A program made the translations under genes and the position numbers. A stretch of DNA of 39,315 nt from Plantago elongata. Its lineage: Eukaryota; Streptophyta; Magnoliopsida; Lamiales; Plantaginaceae. The DNA lies in the NCBI GenBank assembly GCA_036897095.1, contig JAYMSP010000897.1, forward strand, positions 1 through 39,315. The letters are read 5' to 3'. Within the stretch, counting starts at the first letter, position 1. Each line of letters opens with the position of its first letter. Of this stretch, positions 23,301-38,300 are shown piece by piece. The notes below the pieces were generated by a model. It was given only the letters and a program-made list of their open reading frames with translations, had not been told where the DNA came from and made no database searches.

Positions 23301-26300
23301 CTGACAACATAAAAGTAACATTCATATTCATTGAGATTAGAACAAATCAATATCATCTCTAGAACTGTGTCATGTAGCTTCACAAGACAAAGAAACTTGA
23401 TTATGATAAGATTGAAGGGTCTACTTGTCTAATGTATAAAAAGGCTTAGTGTTTCTAACTGTTCTAACTTATCGCAAGTCCACAATTATGAACTTCACAA
23501 AGGGGGCATTACTAATCCACAATAAGTTCTCCGAACAGACTCATTCTTTCACAAACACACATGAAAGTCCTACTGATCATCCACCAACGCAACACCAAAT
23601 GCTTTTCGGTTCAATGACTAATAAGTAATAACAGGAGGAAAATCATGACACCCTAAAAAGAAAAACACTTGCATCATAACAAATCAGATTTGAAGTATCA
23701 CTCCAATTATCGCAATCCCGGTTGCCTACACCACCCCAAGTCAAGGCTTCAAGGTTCTTTATATTATAATGAAAATTTTAGCTTGGATTGTGAGAAAGGT
23801 TTCGCTGCTACTCACAGAATGTAAAACAGAAATATGCTTGTATGAGTTTTACTGGTCATTGAGTTCTTACGTCAATTAACTTTTACCAATGTTCCACGAT
23901 AGACAAACCGAGATATGTCAATCCGGCAACAATGATTGGTATCTGTGATGGCAGTGATGCTGAACTAACCTTTTGAGAATCTCAAGCAACTAGATTGACG
24001 CAACTAATGGTTACACACAACTACTGTCCCTACATGCTCACATTACACATTTCTGATAACCAGTATACTGAATAAAATTTCCGGGTGCTTTCCAAGATGG
24101 GGCGAATTCAGATACCAAAAGAAACCAACTAACAGTATACTGGACAAATAGTTATAAGTGCTTGATAAGAAGATTAGTTGAATGTAGAAGATGGACACTG
24201 TACCAAAATATATAACAAAGTTCACAACATTCCGAGTAACGTTGATACCTGATCCGCGAAATACTGCCCAGGAACTTCTACATCAACAAGATGGTAGTCT
24301 CGCAATACCCTGCTTTCATCCTCCAACTTCAAAACAGCTGGAAATCTATCCTCAACATTGCTCTGGAGGATATTTTTCCAACGTTTCAGTCTTTCCGTTA
24401 ATTCAGCAAGTGAAGACGGGAATGTTGCAGTACTTTCTGGATCAAGATCACGCTCAAAATCCTGTTTGTATTCTCTCACAAAATCAACATGCTTGTTCAC
24501 AGCATCTGCAGAAAAGCATGCTCTGCAAACACCAGAAAGCTCCTTTTTGAGAGATTGGGGAACTTCTGCTGTAGTCGCAGTTGGGTACTTGTAACACCGG
24601 TGAAGTAAAGCATTAACTACAGCCAACAATCTCTCCTCAGGCAATGTAACAAACCTTGAGCCGATTTCTGTTAGTAGAATCTGAAAGAATGTTATTGAAA
24701 TGTTAAATTGATGATCTTAATTGAATGATATATTCTCAAAGATCACAGTAGCTGGCAGCCTATGGCAAAAGCTATCGGATGATATTGTAACTTGCAAGCA
24801 TATCTAAAATGGTCAGTTTGTAAGTTGTAGTACTTTCTAGTTCAAAGGAATAGGCAGCAATGAATGGTTCTATCACTGAACATAGAAATAGGCGGGGGTA
24901 TCCCATAACTGAACAGGCATATCACATATTTCAATAGAGACAAAACAAACTACCTCTAGTTCACTGGCCAGATTGGTGTGTTTACTTCTAAGAGTCTCCA
25001 TGATGTCTTTTGCAGCATCAAATGCACTGGCAGCAGATACAACCAAACCCATGGCACTGTTACGCCTCATTGCATTCTGAGGCCCATCATTGCTGGATGA
25101 ACTTTGATGCAGAGCTTGTTCATTCCCTGAAGGCATGTTGCTATCAGCAGCAGTTCCTCGCTCAGTTTCCTGCAACTGAGAACCACCACCATCATGTGAT
25201 CCCATACTTGCAGCAGATTGGGCTCCTGGATGAAGCTGATTATCAGAGCCCAATGTGCTACCAACCTGGGCAGTCCCTCTCGCACTTCCATCAGGTAAGC
25301 CCATGGACCCAGCTCCGCCAACACCAGCAGCGGCATTTTGCTGCATTCTTTGCTGAGCCATTGCCATTCTACCGAACTCTGATTTATTTGCAACATCACG
25401 ACGTTCGAGAAGGTATGTGCGAAGCCAGTAATACAGTGCCTGTAATTTAAATGAAGATGATATCAATATGATCAGCATATAAATTATCACTGCATCTGGG
25501 TAAGTATAGACTTTGTTTTTGGAGTTTGACTAAAAATTCGAAAGACAATAAGTTGAATTTGTACTTGGTGTTTAAAGTTCGATTTGTATGATCAATAGAT
25601 AAGGAAGGTTTAACTTGTAGTAGACGCATATCTCAAGGTGAAGCAAGAGTGAGGTATTTCAAACGGGTATTAAATGCTCATACTATATACTTGACATTCA
25701 CCTGAGGATATACGGCAGCAATTTTAAGCAAAACTAGCTTGCAGTGTGGAGCTTCAGTCCTCTGTAGTGATAACAAAAGCTGCGGAATCCAAGAAAGCCA
25801 CACCCAATTAGGAATTTGGTCCAAGATCTTATCAAATGCCCTCCCAACAGCTTCACTAGGAGTGTCAAAGCTGAGAAGATATAAAACACGGGCCAGGTGA
25901 CTCCTAGAATTTGACACCCCAAATTTGATACCCTGAAGGAAGCAGCTCACAGCATATTCAAGCCAAATTTCTTCATGGGTCTCCTTGTAGGCCTGCGCAA
26001 AACAGAGAGAAGAATAAGCACTTAAGCAAGAAAAGTAACATTGTTAATACTAAGATCTACATACCATATCACAATAATTTCCCCAACTGATCCATCCTTT
26101 GGGCAAGTTCTTGAAGAGGTTGATAGCATTTGAATATGAGAGGTTGGCACCTTCACAGTCACTAAGCTTCAGCAGAAAATCTCCTTTAAGGCGAAATATC
26201 TCAGCCTTGTGTTTGACAGGAAAGTATTCCAAATTAGTACTATTGATCAAATTAAGACCACTGGTTAGCTCTCCTTTCATCTCCAAGAATGCTTTTGCTT

Positions 26301-29300
26301 GTTCTCTTATTTTCACAAATGCCTCCTGCAGAGTATTAACATAGATTTTTATGCTTTGGAAATTAAAACCAAAAGAAAACCGCAAAGACACAGAACTACT
26401 GATGTAGCACCAGTTTCACAGGGAGAATAGGGAACAAACATGGAAAAACTAAAGTACGATAAAGATGGGCACGTATACTTCACCTGCACTTCCATTGTAG
26501 AGTGGCCATACATCTTCTCTAATATATTAACACAAACGTCATGTAACCCATGCTTGCGGGAAATATGGGCAAGCTTATTGACATTCCATGCTTTATCTCG
26601 GAAACCAAGATGATGCAGTGATGAATTTGTATTGCCAAAATCCTTAAACGCTTCTATTACTGCATTATACATCTCGTTCCTCCATTGAAGCAGGTCATAC
26701 CAGACAGACATATTGTCCCATTCATTAGGAGTTCTCAATCTCCAAGTCTCAAGGATATCCTTGAGGTCTGCATACAAGCCCCCATGAACACCACCTACAC
26801 TATTTCCAGCAAGTTTGCTACCATTTGCTATATCCACAATGATTCTAGCTGATTCTTGGACTTCAACTAGTTGCTGAAACTGCTGCAGAAGAGGAATTCT
26901 GGCATGAATTGACATTTCAGGTAGTTGCCACCACTGCTCCAAAGCTAGATCAACGCCTTTTCCCACAATATTTTCAGCCTCTTGCACCCCATTTGTATTC
27001 TTATCATGAAGTGCAAAATATGCCTGGATAATACGAAGCTTTGGCGTTTCTTCCACTTGTGCTTTTGGCATTACTTGATCTTTTAGATATGCCCAATCAG
27101 GTTGCTTCCACAGACCATCCAACAGTACATCATAATTATCGACAAGCTTGCCAAATTCAGTGAGTGCGTCCCATTGGCTAAGTTGTGTTGAACAATGAAT
27201 CCACTGCTCTTCCCAGAGGCACATCTCGGCTTTTGGCACATTATTGTTATAGGTTCCCTGAGTTGCCTTCACCATGGCTTGATAAAAGAGGCTTTGGGCC
27301 CGTTGCCAGTATCCATGCTGGACAAGTGAAAGACCAGACCTTGTTTCTGCTGTAACTGACCGTTTCATCCATAAACCACATCTCATATCCTCCTCGTTCA
27401 GCAACCGGTAAAGCTCAGCCAAAGACTCTGAACACTTCGCCTCACCCTGGAACAACACTACATGACTTTCCAGAAGTCCTAATGCAATGTGCCATGCATT
27501 ATATGTCTTTCCTATGTACTTGATCAATTCACTGGGCATACGTGGCTGCGGGTGACTTAATTGAAGCCCTTCCAGAAGTGCTTGTACAACATTTGGCCGA
27601 TGTGATTGCTGCTTCTTATGATAATCTTTTGATAAAAGAGCTATCATAGGCTTAGCTAATTGAACTTGCTCTTCCTTCTGCAATGTTACCCAAACAATTG
27701 GAAATACCAATACCCACAGATGATATGCAACATTTGCATCCGTATGGGCGAGTTCCCTCAGTGGGATAATAAGATCAGAAACCTAGAGCACAAATTAGAC
27801 CACAAGAATAATAAATCATATATACCATGAATGAAGAATGATCAGTCACAATTATACTGACACTACAGAAACTAAAAGGGTAGTGTTAATTCAAGAACAA
27901 TTATTTCAAATTGAGAGCACACCTGGTTATATTGAGAAAGATTAAACAAACAACAAGACAGAACAGATTGCTTAATCGGCAAAAATAGAAACGATCACAA
28001 GCACGAATATACCTGAAGCTTGCTCATCTCATTAAGGAAACAAGAATGCTTCATTACAAGACTGTCAAGACTGATTGGAGCTTCCTCAGACTCTTCAGGA
28101 ATATCAATAGCCATTGGCTGCAATCCAGTAGAGTCAGGAACTGAACCAGGAACTGGGATGGGAGGGATCCTTGCAGAGTTTGGAGCCAGTGTAATAGGTT
28201 TATCCTCAACTAATATAGCCAAAAGAAGATCGAGTCCTTGCTTAAGCCAGAAGACGTCACTTAAAGCCTCCCAATCCTGAACTTGAATAATGTACTGCAG
28301 TCTCTGAAACAATGTTTTACCAAGTGACTCATGATAAAGAGCAAAAAATTTCTTCCGCATCTCAGGATCTCTTGCCCTTAAACCAAGTAAGAACTGTCTC
28401 TCAACTTTCAGAAACACATCTTGACGTAGAACAAGAGAAAATCTGTAAGCCAAATAAGTACATACATTGTGAGGTATATATTGCAGTATTTACAGAAAGA
28501 TATATAATGTAGATTTACATACTTGTTTAAATCAGCACAAAGTCCATAGAGAAGCTCAAGATACTTCTGGTCCCATTCTTCTGTAGTGCTAGGAGAAAAG
28601 TTTTGCGTGTCGACTTGTGAAAGCTTATGTAACAATGATAAAACTTCCTTTGAAGTAAGAAATGTACTAGAAGTAGCAGGTGTTCCAGGTTTAAATTCAT
28701 CTTCAACCCATCTCTTTATTACATCAAGAATACAGAGAAGCACAGAAGAATCAGTGCCCTTCTCTGATAGCAAAGAGTTCAGAATTTGCATGACAGATTT
28801 TTTGCAATCAATATTCGTCATGACTCTTTCGCTTATTAGTCTCAAAACAGACTTTAAGTTTGTAATAGCAACTCCTACATCAGCACCTTGACGAGAGGAA
28901 GTGACAGCAGAATCTGGGTCTGCTCTCTGAACCTGGACGAGTGAATATGAGGTAATAATCAGCAGAAGCATATGGACATGCATGCAGTAAGATTATAAAT
29001 GATATTGATGTGCACAGGTAGAAATGGCATTTGCATATTCTTCGGCTGGCTTGAATTAATGTAAGATGGCCAAGAATTAGCTCAAACAAAGTTATAACTA
29101 TATGATACAAACAGATATAACAGATCAAACAGCAGAAACGTACTTGTCTTGAACCAGAACCACTAGAAATTCCCACATCTCTTGCAAGACGTTGAAGGAC
29201 ACGAACCAAATTGATAGGATCAACAAGGTTTTTGTGCACCTCTGCCAAGGTTTTGACGACATAAAGAACAAAGCTAATCATGCTAGCAGAATTATCTTCT

Positions 29301-32300
29301 GCTGAAGTTTGAGAACCAGCAACTGCAGCAAGATGCTTTTGTACAAGCTCCTCAACTTTTTGATAAAGCATCTTCACATCTTGTGGTGTGCTGACTGCTT
29401 CAGGAGGAAATGCAGCGGAGACCATCTTCAGCAGGGAACACAAAGAATTTCCAGCATCCAGCATTTTGAACTTAAAACACGGTTCCAAGATCTACAAAAA
29501 TGTACATGAACGTCAGCAAGAGTTCGCTTGGTCTAGAAAGGTAGGCAACAAAAAGATGAACTGCAAAGACACATACTTGGGAAATCTGAGTGATGTTGTT
29601 TCGCACAAATAAATGAGGCTGCTTCTCGAGAACCTTGTTCATTACATCTAAACCCTGGGCTAGAGCAGTAGAAGGGTCCTTTGATTGAGATGATGGAGTA
29701 CTACTGAGCAGCTTCTCTAAATAATTGAATTTGACATTAGCAGTGGGCCACACTTCCAGAGCCTGAGAAAGAAGCTCTAGAGCTTGTTTGTACATAATAC
29801 TCGCCTCCTTGTCTTTTGGCTCCATTACTAGTGCTACCTGCACAGAAAATCAGGAGCCACACATGAGAGAAATCTCATAGTGGATAAAGCAAGCCCATGG
29901 GGTTCCAAACGTGAAACATACAAAGCAGAATAAAGTGCCAGCATCTTCAATTGTCGTTGGTTTCAATTTAAGATTTAAGTTCCACAATGAGCAACCATGT
30001 TGAAAGCCTAAAAACTCATTCCCAGACAAACGGAAAAACGTGTAGGTCGTTCAAAGAAAAGCAAAGGATAAACAAATTCATCAGTCATAATTGAACACCA
30101 AAAAGGAGCACAAAACAAAATGAATCATATCAACAGCCATTTGAGATCACAAGTATGGATGGCATAGTTGAGCAAACGAGACTTCAGAACTATGTCCACT
30201 AATCTGGTAAGGGAAAAATCAACGAGGCAACATGAGCCAGCGTCCAGAATTACTAAAAGAAGCCACTTGTAAGCAGAACGCGACTCTTGCCAAGGAACTG
30301 ATAGGGAGGGGTGGAAGAAGTCAAGGCTCAAGAAAGAAAATCTTGATTGATAAAGAGACAAGTGATTTTCAGACAAATTACAAATGTACTGAAGATATTC
30401 TAGGAAAGTAAACAATGTGCACACATTGGTATCAGATAAGATGAGACATACTCTTATGAGAAAATTGATTATCATCTCTTCCATTGCTGCATTAGGCTTG
30501 AACTCTTCATCAGGTTGCCCAGACGATCCAGGAGTTCCAATATTGGGGATCGAAGATGCACCACTAGGGGACATGACGTTAAGAGATGAAAGACCTGGCT
30601 CAACCTTTACTCTCTTAGTTGAATCTTCAGAATATGTAGTTCCATCGCCAGAAAGCTTGGGATCCCCTCCAGTAGATGTATGATTCAGCCCATCAGTAGT
30701 CTGACCTGTGGCCTCACCATTCACACCTTTCTTCAGGTCACCCTGTCTTTGTTTCTCCCAATTGACAACTAATCCAGCAAGTTCGATCGCAAGGCGCCTA
30801 TTCTCTGATGTGGTATTATATGGAAGCCCTAGGCGGCTGAGAGAGTTCACCATCTGAGGTACAAACTGTGCTCTACATCCATAAAATATATCCGAGTGGC
30901 GGACAATGAGTTGGAATATGTGAATGAGATTAGGTACAGAGTGACCTTCCTCAACCAAAATTTTCTTAGTGTAACGTATCCATATTGGCATGCGCGAATC
31001 ACCAATGGGCAATCGTCGGGGAAGGGCTGGCATAAGTATGTCAAGGGCTTGTTTGACCAACATCTTATTCTCAGGCTGGCAGGTCCTCAGAAGTGCAACA
31101 AAAACCTGTACCCAATCAAAGCTATTAGTACCAATCAATATGGACAAGCAAAACCAAACTCCTGCCATAGAGTATCTAAAGGAGTGCCCTGCATCAATTT
31201 TTTCCTAATCCTACTCTCTTTTCTAGCTTAAATCAGATTTCCTGGAAACCGCACCCCATGTAAGTCTGGATGTGACTTGAGGTATTTGAAAAATACGTTA
31301 GTCTTGTAAGGTAATATCATGCATATATTTTAAAAAACATGAATAATTCACAGGAAGCTTGCTACTGCACAAATTCATACAAGCAAGACTATCAGGTAAG
31401 TGGCACTAGCTTCTGCAATTCCACCAGCAACATTCAATTATCGATTCACTTGTTCCTCTCATAATTTTATCTGTTCCCTCAGACTTTTAACACCCACTTA
31501 CAATTTATATTCATTCTTCCTATCATTTACTAATTCTTTTTCATAAGTGAACAACTTCCTCCTAGGAAGGATGGGGGGTGGGGGGCGTCTACTCTATCCA
31601 CTTTAGATTCATGGCATCTCTAATTTAAACTCAAACTGCATAATAGAACATAGGGAAAAAAGGCAACAGCAGGAAAAATGTACTAAATTATAGTGATAAG
31701 ACTTATCAAAGCACCTGCAGTATAATTTTTTCAGGGGCTTGATATGCTTCCAGAAAGTGGCAGACGTTGACAAATGCCCACTGCTTACTAGCACTATCTT
31801 CACGCTTGAGATGATTCCAACCAAATTTGATGAGTTCCTTCCGGTGCTGAACAAGGTTATTTTGAAGATACTTGAGAAGTAGGGTAGCAAGCTGAAGAAG
31901 CTCAATTCTCAAGGGTTCATCATACTCGGCAGATATCTGGGAAATTCAATTACAAATGAACTATGATCAATAGAGAAGCAAAAAGTAAGCTTTTAACAAT
32001 GTCTTAAAAGGTGGTGGCTCTGGAGCAGTTACCATTGTTGACATGGAAAGTGAGCGCCACATTGATAATATATAAAATATGCAATTATATTTAAAAAGAA
32101 GTATTGAAAATGTAAAAGATTATATTAATTAGGTGACCAAGGCAACAATCAAGAAGAAACATCTCGAATCGAGAACTTCATTCGTTTTGAAAAATAATCT
32201 AACAAAATAGCAATTGAACCCAGAACTCGAGTCTCGCAGCATATGGCCTGTCGCCTGTGCAAAGTGGTCAAATGACTTGTACACTCCATTTCACACATTA

Positions 32301-35300
32301 AAAGTCCGTGATAGTCTGCAATAATACTAAGGCAGGCCTATAAAGCAATTCTCAAAGTGTCAGCCCTAATAGCTACAAGGGGAAGTTATCGCAATTTTGT
32401 TTTGGTAGTTCACAAGAAGTACAGCTGGGAGTGTTTGCCGTGAGAAGGTGTGCATCTGTTCCTGAGAGAATGCCATTCACCTTATGAAGGCTACACTCAG
32501 ATTGACTGTCCAAGGGAGTATTAGGGTCGACACAGCCTACACATTTGTATATAATGTTCGTATATTATACAATCCAAACATGTCTTTGTTTCAGAACCAG
32601 TAAATTTATATCAACATTAAAGAATTAAATCCATTAGAGGTCTGACAAAATTAGAACTAATGCTGAAGTGTTGCATATCAAATTGATACCATCAATAATA
32701 CTCAGACTGTAATCTTTTTCCTAATTGAAAAAGAATTGAGGTTTTTTCCCTGAGCCATTTTCCAAAATCTAAGTGCGCCAGAAATATGCTTTGTAAACTG
32801 CAACACAATCTTAAAATTTAAAAACAGTTGAAGCTATACAATTAGACATATGATCTAGTACAGTCACACCAACTTCGGCCAGGGAAATGTGATAGCTGAG
32901 AATCCCAAGTGGACAAATTCAAGCAGAAAATATTTATTCATTTACCTCTTCTGGAGGATCAAGCAATTTGTCAACTATAGTCTTGATAATAGGTCCATCA
33001 ACCACATCCCAAGTTTGGCCATTCTGAAAAGCATGAGCTAACAATGGAAGAATGAGCATTTGCATCACAATCACAATATGGTCATGACCTAATTCTTTTG
33101 ACTGGAAAAGATTTAGAAAATGAAGTAGCAATGTTTTCTTCAAGTTAGGGGGATAGCCTTCGGCAACCTGTTGGACAAAATGGTACATGGTTAATAAAGG
33201 ATAAAAAAAGCTAATAAAGAGTGACATTGACTCTACTAGATAGTAGTCAAAATTTATACAATGCAAACATACCTCAATGATGTAATACTCTTTTAAGAAG
33301 GTAAAATCTATACGAGTCTGATGCAGAAAGATGGAGAGAACATCAAATAACACATTAACCTCCATTTTGTCATGCCGCAAGTAGTTCAGAAAACATTTTA
33401 CAAGCCACTTGCTTTCTTTCACCTGCAAATGTAGTCAGAATTTAAATGGTTTGCCAAATAACACAAACGAATGATAAAGATCATATTAATTGTGTAACTA
33501 GCAAAACTTCAACATGAGAAAATTCTGCCCTATTCTTTCCTCAAACAACAAGCAGTTATCAAAGAAAACAAAGATAGACTAAGATGTAGGAGAAAAGGGT
33601 TAAACATATGACCTTTCTAGTTCCTAATTTGAGTATAAATGGAACTGAGAATCTCTGATGATACTTTTTCTGAAATAAAAGATACTGACTAGGTCTTTTA
33701 TAGGACTTGTTCTTCATGGACATGGAAAGGCTGCCAAGTTTACTACTTACAACTACAAGTTTTCAACTTCAAACATCAAACATTCAACACTGGAGGTTTT
33801 TAGTGAACTAAAGAATGTTTAGGCTGAAGCTTGTGATCTTCCCCAGCAGTAAATTGGTTTCTTTTCTAAACAGTATCTACTAACAAAATACATAAATACA
33901 AAATGCAAGAAGGAAATACTCCATATAATTTGGTATGAGATATGCCAATACTTGAGCTAGAAAAGTTGACATGAGAAACACTTGTGCTTCAAAATGGAAC
34001 CATGGAAAAGCTCTTCCTATCATAAGTTGTTGTGTGATATAAGTGCATATCATGCATAACAGCTGACGCACTCAAATCAGAAGATTCAGAACATTATGTT
34101 TCATGCTAGAACATATTCTTTTTGGTTGATAACGTGTTTTACTTGGGGAACAAAGGCATGCTTCATGGAAAGCCACAATATTAACAAAGATGAACCAGAT
34201 GCAAACAATGTAATGTAAGATTACTGCACTAGATGTCATTTTACTTACTTGCATTAAGTTCAATTCCAGCTCATTTTGTAAACGGGACAATCGAGATGGA
34301 GACTTCCACAACAGAACCAGTGTATCAAAGACTAGACGATTGCTCTGTAACCATGTAGGCATCAATTTAACAAGAGTTTTTACTAGAGCAAGACCTTGAA
34401 AATAAGCATCTGATGTTGCACTCGATGTGGTAACTGGTTGAAGAGAATCTTCTGATTTAGGAGTAGCAAGGCTTTCGTCAACCATTACTGTGCTAGTAGG
34501 ATTGGAAGATCCTTGAGCTGCTTCGCGTTTTAGTGAAAATTCAGGAAATGCACTGGCAATTATCTTTTCCGGAGACTTTGCTAGTTCCTCTCTCAAAGGT
34601 TGGCCGGCATCAGATCGTATTATATACATAAACCTGGATAGTTCAAATAGAATACTATTGAGGAAACAACACAAATCCCATGAACTTAGGCCTTAGATTG
34701 ATTTTATCTGCATTACCTCCTGAAGTACTTGGGCTGACATAACCGTGCAAGAAAATAATCAACAGCAGCTGTGGGGTACCGATTGAGAAACTTCGTAAGT
34801 GGCAGCCTATATGGACTGTTGATCTCACTATAAAATTGTCCAGGTGGTAGAGCAGCTTCCAAGTCAATAGTCAGAGTTACAAGGTCATCAAGGAACTTTC
34901 CAGCAGCAGATGGAAGCAGGTGAAAGAGCTCGATAATAGCTGCAAAACAATTCAAGACGATGAATAGGAGCTAGAAACAGATGTTCATGTCATATACGTA
35001 CATGATATAAATGTCAACTAATCACCACTAACCAGCAGCAATTTTAGGTTCCTCGCCAGTCTTCCACGACTTCTGGCATAGTGCCAGTTTCTCGGGTTCC
35101 AACCATTTTTTGAGATGCTCCAACAACTTACCACCTAAAGTAACATTGAACCAGTTCGATAGAAGTTCAAGTAGCCGTGCAAGACCTTGCAAAAGAGGCA
35201 TGCTGAGATTTTTTGTATGAGCTAAATTAACTAATATCGGCCTCAAGCTGCTTTGCAGAAGTTCTTTGGGCATTCGCTGCTGTAGAATTACCTAAGAGAT

Positions 35301-38300
35301 AGAATGGTGGGATCAGTTAAAATAGATATTAAAATGCAAACACAAGCGCACACATATATAAACAATCAAATTCAATAACCTGACGCAGTCCTTCCTTAGC
35401 AACAGTAACAATTTCAGGATTCTTGCTTGTCAATGACTTGAAGAACATGGAGATTATTTTTGCTCGCAGGTCATTGTTGTTATTTTTAAAATCTGACCAC
35501 GCCATGGCAGTGCATAATAGTTCAATGCAAGCAGTTCGGAGTTTATGCAATGACGTTGCTACTTTCGGATTAATATATTTCACATTCCACCCAGCTTCAT
35601 CAGACTCAGCAATTTGTAAAGCTTCTTGCAAAAAATTAAGGAGCTCCGATGTCAACTTCAGAAGTGGAGGCCTCAACGCAAGGCAAAAATTCAGAGCGGT
35701 TACTGTGCCAACCTGCAAATTAAATAAATTAACTTAGCAACCATGTAACTAGAAATACTATCATCAAGAATCCACTGCACCTTATTCTCCTCCTCAAAAT
35801 CGTGTAATACAGGTGCACCCTCTTCTAGGTCGTCAATATACACACACGTACACCCACCATGCAGGACAAGTAATCCATATCTAGCTTGGCAAGCTCAAAC
35901 TGACAAGGCATAGATCACAAATTTGTCCCCTTGGAATTTAAACCCAGTACGGACAGGAGTTATTTTTCAATTTTAACCAATTGGGCCACCCTTGCAGGTT
36001 AACTTTATTAACATTATTTAATATATATAAATATCCCACACATCTTGATCTCTGTTTCCAACACAACGTCGATAGTTTCAAATGGGTTGGAGGAAGTATG
36101 TACATGCACATTAAAAATTAATAGATGAGAAATCCAGTTTTACCTGTTGATCAACAGTCTTAGACCGCAATGGACGTGTAATCAGAGGTTGTAGCAAAGT
36201 CTGATGCAAAGGTTCAAGTAACTCCGAGACTTCACTCCCAGTCCTACTTGCCAAAAGTGCCAAAGAAGACTGCACGATCCTTCTTACATTGACAGATGAA
36301 CTGGCATTAAAAAGTTCAGATGCCAAGTACTCCACAACACCTTGAAAGCTCTGTCTGCGCACTTCACTATTTGCTTCATCAACATTATTCACCACTCGCA
36401 GAACTTGTGTGAGCACCTGACTAGTCTCGTCCTGTTCTCTGGTAGCATATGTAGGAAGCCTCTTCAGAACAAACACTAGACCCCTGACAATACGCACTTG
36501 GAAAACACACAAAACTTCAACAGTGACCTTCCCAATCAAAGCACCAAGCCCCATAACTCCCCCCATCTGTGCTTGCCACGAGCTTCCGTAACAACAATGT
36601 AAAAGCCTTGGTAAAAGTTGCTCGAACACTGTAACCCGCACACTAGGAGGAGGTGAATAAACAGGGCTCATTGAAGGACTCGAGACCATCATAGGAGTAC
36701 TAGGTCCTCCTCTTGTCATCATGTGGTCAGAATGTTTGGTTTTAGCAAGGAACAAAAGCGTCTCAGCAAACATACTAAGCGCATTCAGTGCAGCTTTAGC
36801 ATGCATTCTATTTTCATCTGCCAATACTTCTACGAGAGCGTCCAGAAAGATTAAAGGATCCAGCTCTTTCAGTGACAGATTCTGCCTCAACTTTGTACCT
36901 GTATTAGAACTGGATGCAAGCATTGGACCACCATGGGATGTGCTTGCAACTGAAGACGGCGCAGCCGGGCTGTCTATGTGAAATATTATAGCAAAATGGC
37001 GACAAGTATGGCCAATAAATTCATCATTTGGCTCGCATAACTCAGGTTCCGCACTTGCAGCAATTATTGTCATCAATAAAGTCTTGAAAACAGATTTTTC
37101 AGCCATTAGTTGAGTTTTTGTCTTCACACCTAGGTCACCCTGTACCAAAAGAATTCAAATTATTCCTTAGAAAAAAGACAACTCAATCCTGCACCACATA
37201 TTGCCCATCTATAAATGAAGTTGCCAATTCGCTCCAGTATTCCAACCGTAAATAATAAACAGTTACCATCTATAACTGAAGTTGCTTATTCGCTCCAGTA
37301 CTTCAACAGTATAAAATAAACAGTTACCATCTATAAATGAAGTTACCAATTCGCTCCAATATTTCAACAGCAAATAATAAACAGTTACCACCAACAAGGA
37401 GAATATTAATATACTGAAAGCAGCTTTACACAGATTGACAGAATAAATTATCTTATATGACAAAGTGAAGCTTCATATAGAACTACTTGCAGCACAAGCT
37501 CAAATGGAATCAATAAAAAAATAGAAAGGATTTTTAAAAAAGAGCAAGACAGAAATGGTTCTATTCACATCATACCCATGAAAACAGCCAATGTATTTTA
37601 ACAGATAGTCCGATAAAATTTGAAGTATATCCAGCAATTATACAATTCATCTTACCTTCATATCAGATACATCGGACCTTCTCCAGGTCGGATCAGCTGA
37701 AGAACCAAGAGAAGCTAGAAGCTGTCTAGATGTTGATCCATCATCATTGACAAGACCAGGTAGATTTAGTTGAGAAGACAAGCACACACGAAGAAACTTG
37801 AGTGCTTGCTTTCTATAGAAGTCATCTACACGAATATTCTTCTGCATGATAGCAGCCACAGCAAGATTAATACATCGATCTAGTGGTACCAAGAATGGGG
37901 TAGAAGGCTCAAACGTTAGAATTAATCGAAGTCCGTGCTCTGGGTTTTCCTTGCATTCAAGTGCAAGAGGTTCTTTGAGAAAACGTCTGTTGCGTCCACC
38001 TAGCTTCCCAAGAAGTTGCAAAGACTTATTACCCCAAGGATATGGAGCAGGTCTTAAATGAGACCATAATGCCAAAATTACCTCGGACATGACATTTGCC
38101 ATACTTGGTTCAAGAAAATCAGGGTTTAAGCTATCAATCCAAAATTCAAGTGTTCTTAAACCAAGACTGGTGAGATCCTCGGTTCCCTTGAGACACATAA
38201 CCAGAGGTCTCATTAGACGAGGAAGGTGAGGTAGAAGTGAGCTTAACCTGGCAGGCAGCGTTAGACAGAGCTCTAACAGAAGTTCCCCCATATCTTCACC

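Noticed and set aside
25010..25450. 146-codon plus-strand ORF opposite TRA1 exon 20.
   Set aside because: It is the mirror of the Gln/Ser-rich coding exon on the minus strand. Its composition (many His and Gln) follows from that and no independent gene signal is present.
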